A DNA stretch of 64,000 nt from Amaranthus tricolor. Its lineage: Eukaryota; Streptophyta; Magnoliopsida; Caryophyllales; Amaranthaceae. The stretch spans positions 1,325,501 through 1,389,500 of the forward strand of contig NC_080058.1 of assembly GCF_026212465.1 (NCBI RefSeq), in the 5' to 3' direction. The notes beneath the pieces were generated by a model. That model did no database searches. It was not told the DNA's origin and saw nothing but the letters and a program-made list of their open reading frames with translations. The first letter of the stretch is position 1. Each line of letters opens with the position of its first letter. Below are positions 60,148-64,000 of this stretch, piece after piece. The translations under genes and the position numbers were made by a program.

Positions 60148-61916
60148 TTTTCTGTATTTTCTCTTAATCTGGAAGACTGGAACTGTTTTTTTTTTTTTTT
60201 TTTTTCTATTTCTGGGCAAGATTTCAGATACTATGGATACTTATATAGGGGATACTGGGTCTGGGAAAGGATACGAGTGATTTGGAAGTTATTGATAAAT
60301 TGACTACGCTATTGGTTCTCTCTTTCTCGCCTGTATACATACCGGTCCCACATCAGGATGGTTATCGATTTAAGATTCAAATGGACTCAATTTTTTACGA
60401 ACTTGTCAAATCCGCTCTAAACGAACTTATTTTACAATCTAAAATCAATTTTAAAATTATTTTAAATCTACTTTTTATATTTATGTTGACTCAGTTTAGA
60501 TTAATTTAGAACTCATATATACATTTTAGTACTAATAAAACCTTTAAAATGTAAAAAAATTTAAATATAAATAAATAAATCAAAACTTGATCCGTTTAGG
60601 ACCCTAAACCAATTGGACCTAGCGCTTTTAAACCATGTGAAAGAAATTGTCAATCAACCAAACAATAACGTCTAAGAAAACGAGGTATTCTATATTTTAT
60701 TTTACACTTAGTGGTGACAAATTAAACTTTGAGTAACCAAAGAAGTGGCTCTAATCCATGTGAAGATTAGCTATTGCATTCTTGCAATTTGCAAGGCTAT
60801 AAATGAATTTATGTTTTTGTATCTTCACGTCACAATAAAAATTGCATAAAGTTAGTCTTGAGTCAGGGTATTCCTAAGATTTTTCTTGCGTCGAGAGACT
60901 TTTTAGCTGTATTATTCTTCTTTGTGGGTATATGAGTTGTCATCTTTCTCCCTCTCCAGACTCTGATCATAGTTCTTGCGGAGTTTGCACATTTTTTAAA
61001 GTCTAAGCATCACCAAACTCTAAATCTTGCATCAAAAATGGAATTAAACTCCTTCAGTAAACACTATTTCGACGATGACTTGCATTTTTAGCCAACACTA
61101 ACATTAACCATCTAGAATGTAAAGAGTAGGAACACAACAAAAAATTATCATAAACGACAAGACAAACCTAAAATAATGTCTCCAGTTCTAAAACATTTAG
61201 AAAACTTTATGCTTTGTATTCTATAAAAATCAACCATTGTTTAGTGGCTTATAATGCATTTTATAAAACGACATGACAAACCTAACACAATTAATAATAC
61301 AAGCAATTTTATACTTAAGAAATCACATAATACCTTTCATTCTCCTCAAACCGTAAAATGAATCTCTCACAATGTTAGTCGCTTACAACATCGCTTGCAT
61401 TGTTATCGTTTATAACTATAATAAAGTAGAACTGTCGACGATGTCCATAATTCTTTTAACTCAGTTTTTTAGTACACTTTTCTTAATAATATTTTTGGGG
61501 GACATTGTGTTCATCTAATGCTAATATGTTGTGAATAATTCTTATTATTGACTATTTTTAAATAATTTAATATTTGTATTTTTTTTCTGACAGCACCCCT
61601 TGCACATATTAACCAACTAATATAAGTACCTACCATCAAAAAAGAGTAGGGGTAAATCAATAAACAATCAAATAAAAGAAAAATTGAGTGTAACAAATAA
61701 TAGGTAACTAGTATAATCAATTTAAATGCCGCAAGAAATGCTATTAGCAAGAAGTATTAAGATTTTTACAACAAATTAACTATAAATAAAATTATTGAGG
61801 GCAATTTTTTTTTCCGTATTTTAGAGGGATTTCCAGCCGAACAGGCTAAGGCGGCATTTACCTGGTTATAGTTTCCCTTCCCCGTATTGTTTGAGAAGAT
61901 CAGAGGACCAACAAAA
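60148..61916. other. Intergenic between cystatin and cysteine desulfurase
   Basis: A 20-nt-plus T run lies at about 60187-60206, just upstream of the cystatin start. 60895-60985 is a worn RTE 3'UTR (TCGAGAGACTTTTTAGC, GGGTATATGAGTTGTCATC, CTCTCCAGACTCTGATCA) matching 19918-20020. The two genes are divergent and must share this region for promoters. No gene seen. Confidence 0.5.
60895..60985 (+). mobile_element. RTE-type LINE, 3'UTR remnant
   Basis: It aligns with the 3'UTR of the LINE at 16936-20044 in the order GAGCCGGGGGACT-like, GGGTATGAGTTGCCGCC-like, CTCCCTAGATCCTG-like. Strongly mutated, so an older insertion. Confidence 0.5.
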
Positions 61917-63506
<1,590 letters not shown>

Positions 63507-64000
63507 GTATATTCTCTTAAGTGTTGTTTTGCTTTTCCGATAGATCTTATGCTCCTAAACTTTAAGAAGCACAAATATGGTAGTCCCTATCAATCAAACT
63601 GTGATGTATTTCTATTATGTAAAAGTTTCTTGAGTTTTATGTCAAAGAAAATTGGACATCCTCCCTCGTTTCTCATTAGGCTGCCTTCCTTTTTTAGCAT
63701 GAGATATTGAGAATATCTTGATGATAACACAAATAATCAGATAGTATTAGATTATAAGTTCATAACCCTAGCCCATTCCCATTTTAAGCGGAACAAATTT
63801 TATAGGGAAATTCCACGTGGTAACCCTGGGTTATCGGCTTTTTGACGTGATAGACAAACATTTTATTCAATCCATGTGGTGACCTTAAGCTTTCAACTTT
63901 TTCACATGGTTGATAAAAGGGAAGTATTTTTGTTAACTTTACGTTATTCATTCTGAACATAATGACTTTTTTTTTAAAAGAAAATAGGCATCGCGATCAC
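63507..64000 (+). other. NFS2 intron 3 (partial)
   Basis: It follows donor GATGAG/GTATAT. No continuation of the enzyme (the next conserved block would include an EHHS-like motif) is present before the window ends. Confidence 0.6.

Noticed and set aside
60004..60219. An N-terminally extended cystatin starting at 60219
   Set aside because: The extra residues are mostly Lys encoded by a poly-T/A tract. The start at 60147 gives a normal single-domain cystatin.

Overview
The window is plant nuclear DNA: AT-rich, genes with many short exons and GT-AG introns, and intergenic space and introns packed with LTR-retrotransposon debris, LINEs and MITEs. Three copies of the 23 kDa jasmonate-induced-protein family, whose best known dicot member was described in Atriplex, point to Caryophyllales (Amaranthaceae/Chenopodiaceae type). 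That placement is an inference from gene family, not a database match. All exon models below were built by eye from reading frames, GT-AG sites and phase continuity.

Layout. 1-222: last exon of an unrecognised membrane protein. 1354-8725 (minus): a 14-exon, 495-residue aromatic amino-acid permease with a transit-peptide-like N-terminus; its introns carry TRIM, hAT-type MITE and other insertions. 9227-11056: a compact non-autonomous LTR element with a perfect 5-bp target duplication. 11640-16470 (plus): a complete type-II prohibitin gene with a 5'UTR intron. 16545-26200: a duplicated prohibitin 3' flank broken up by an almost full-length RTE-type LINE (16936-20044) and a collapsed Ty1-copia element (21841-25775, target duplication GTGCG). 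26734-29022: a dead G-type lectin receptor-like kinase. 29733-30322: an RTE fragment.

31051-32137 (plus): DNA polymerase delta subunit 4 in two exons. 33303-34145: a large fold-back element with an (AT)n core. 37283-41057: C-terminal exons of a BRF1-like TFIIIB subunit, with no N-terminal half and with a TRIM and a Ty1-copia fragment between its exons. 41705-56190 (minus): three tandem JIP23-like genes, two intact (205 and 208 aa) and a frameshifted middle copy, all sharing an untranslated first exon, a 5'UTR intron and a TATA box. 58442-60147 (minus): a two-exon phytocystatin. 61917 to beyond the window end (plus): the first three exons of chloroplast cysteine desulfurase (NFS2/SufS).

The intact genes are mostly housekeeping (mitochondrial prohibitin, replication, plastid Fe-S assembly, plastid amino-acid transport), with two stress/defence families (JIP23-like, cystatin). 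They look like independent transcription units. The less ordinary content is the small-element fauna: two TRIM-type LTR families with initiator-Met-tRNA primer sites, a hAT-type MITE with exact 8-bp duplications, a 1.8-kb LTR element with its own unrecognised ORF, and a fold-back minisatellite element.
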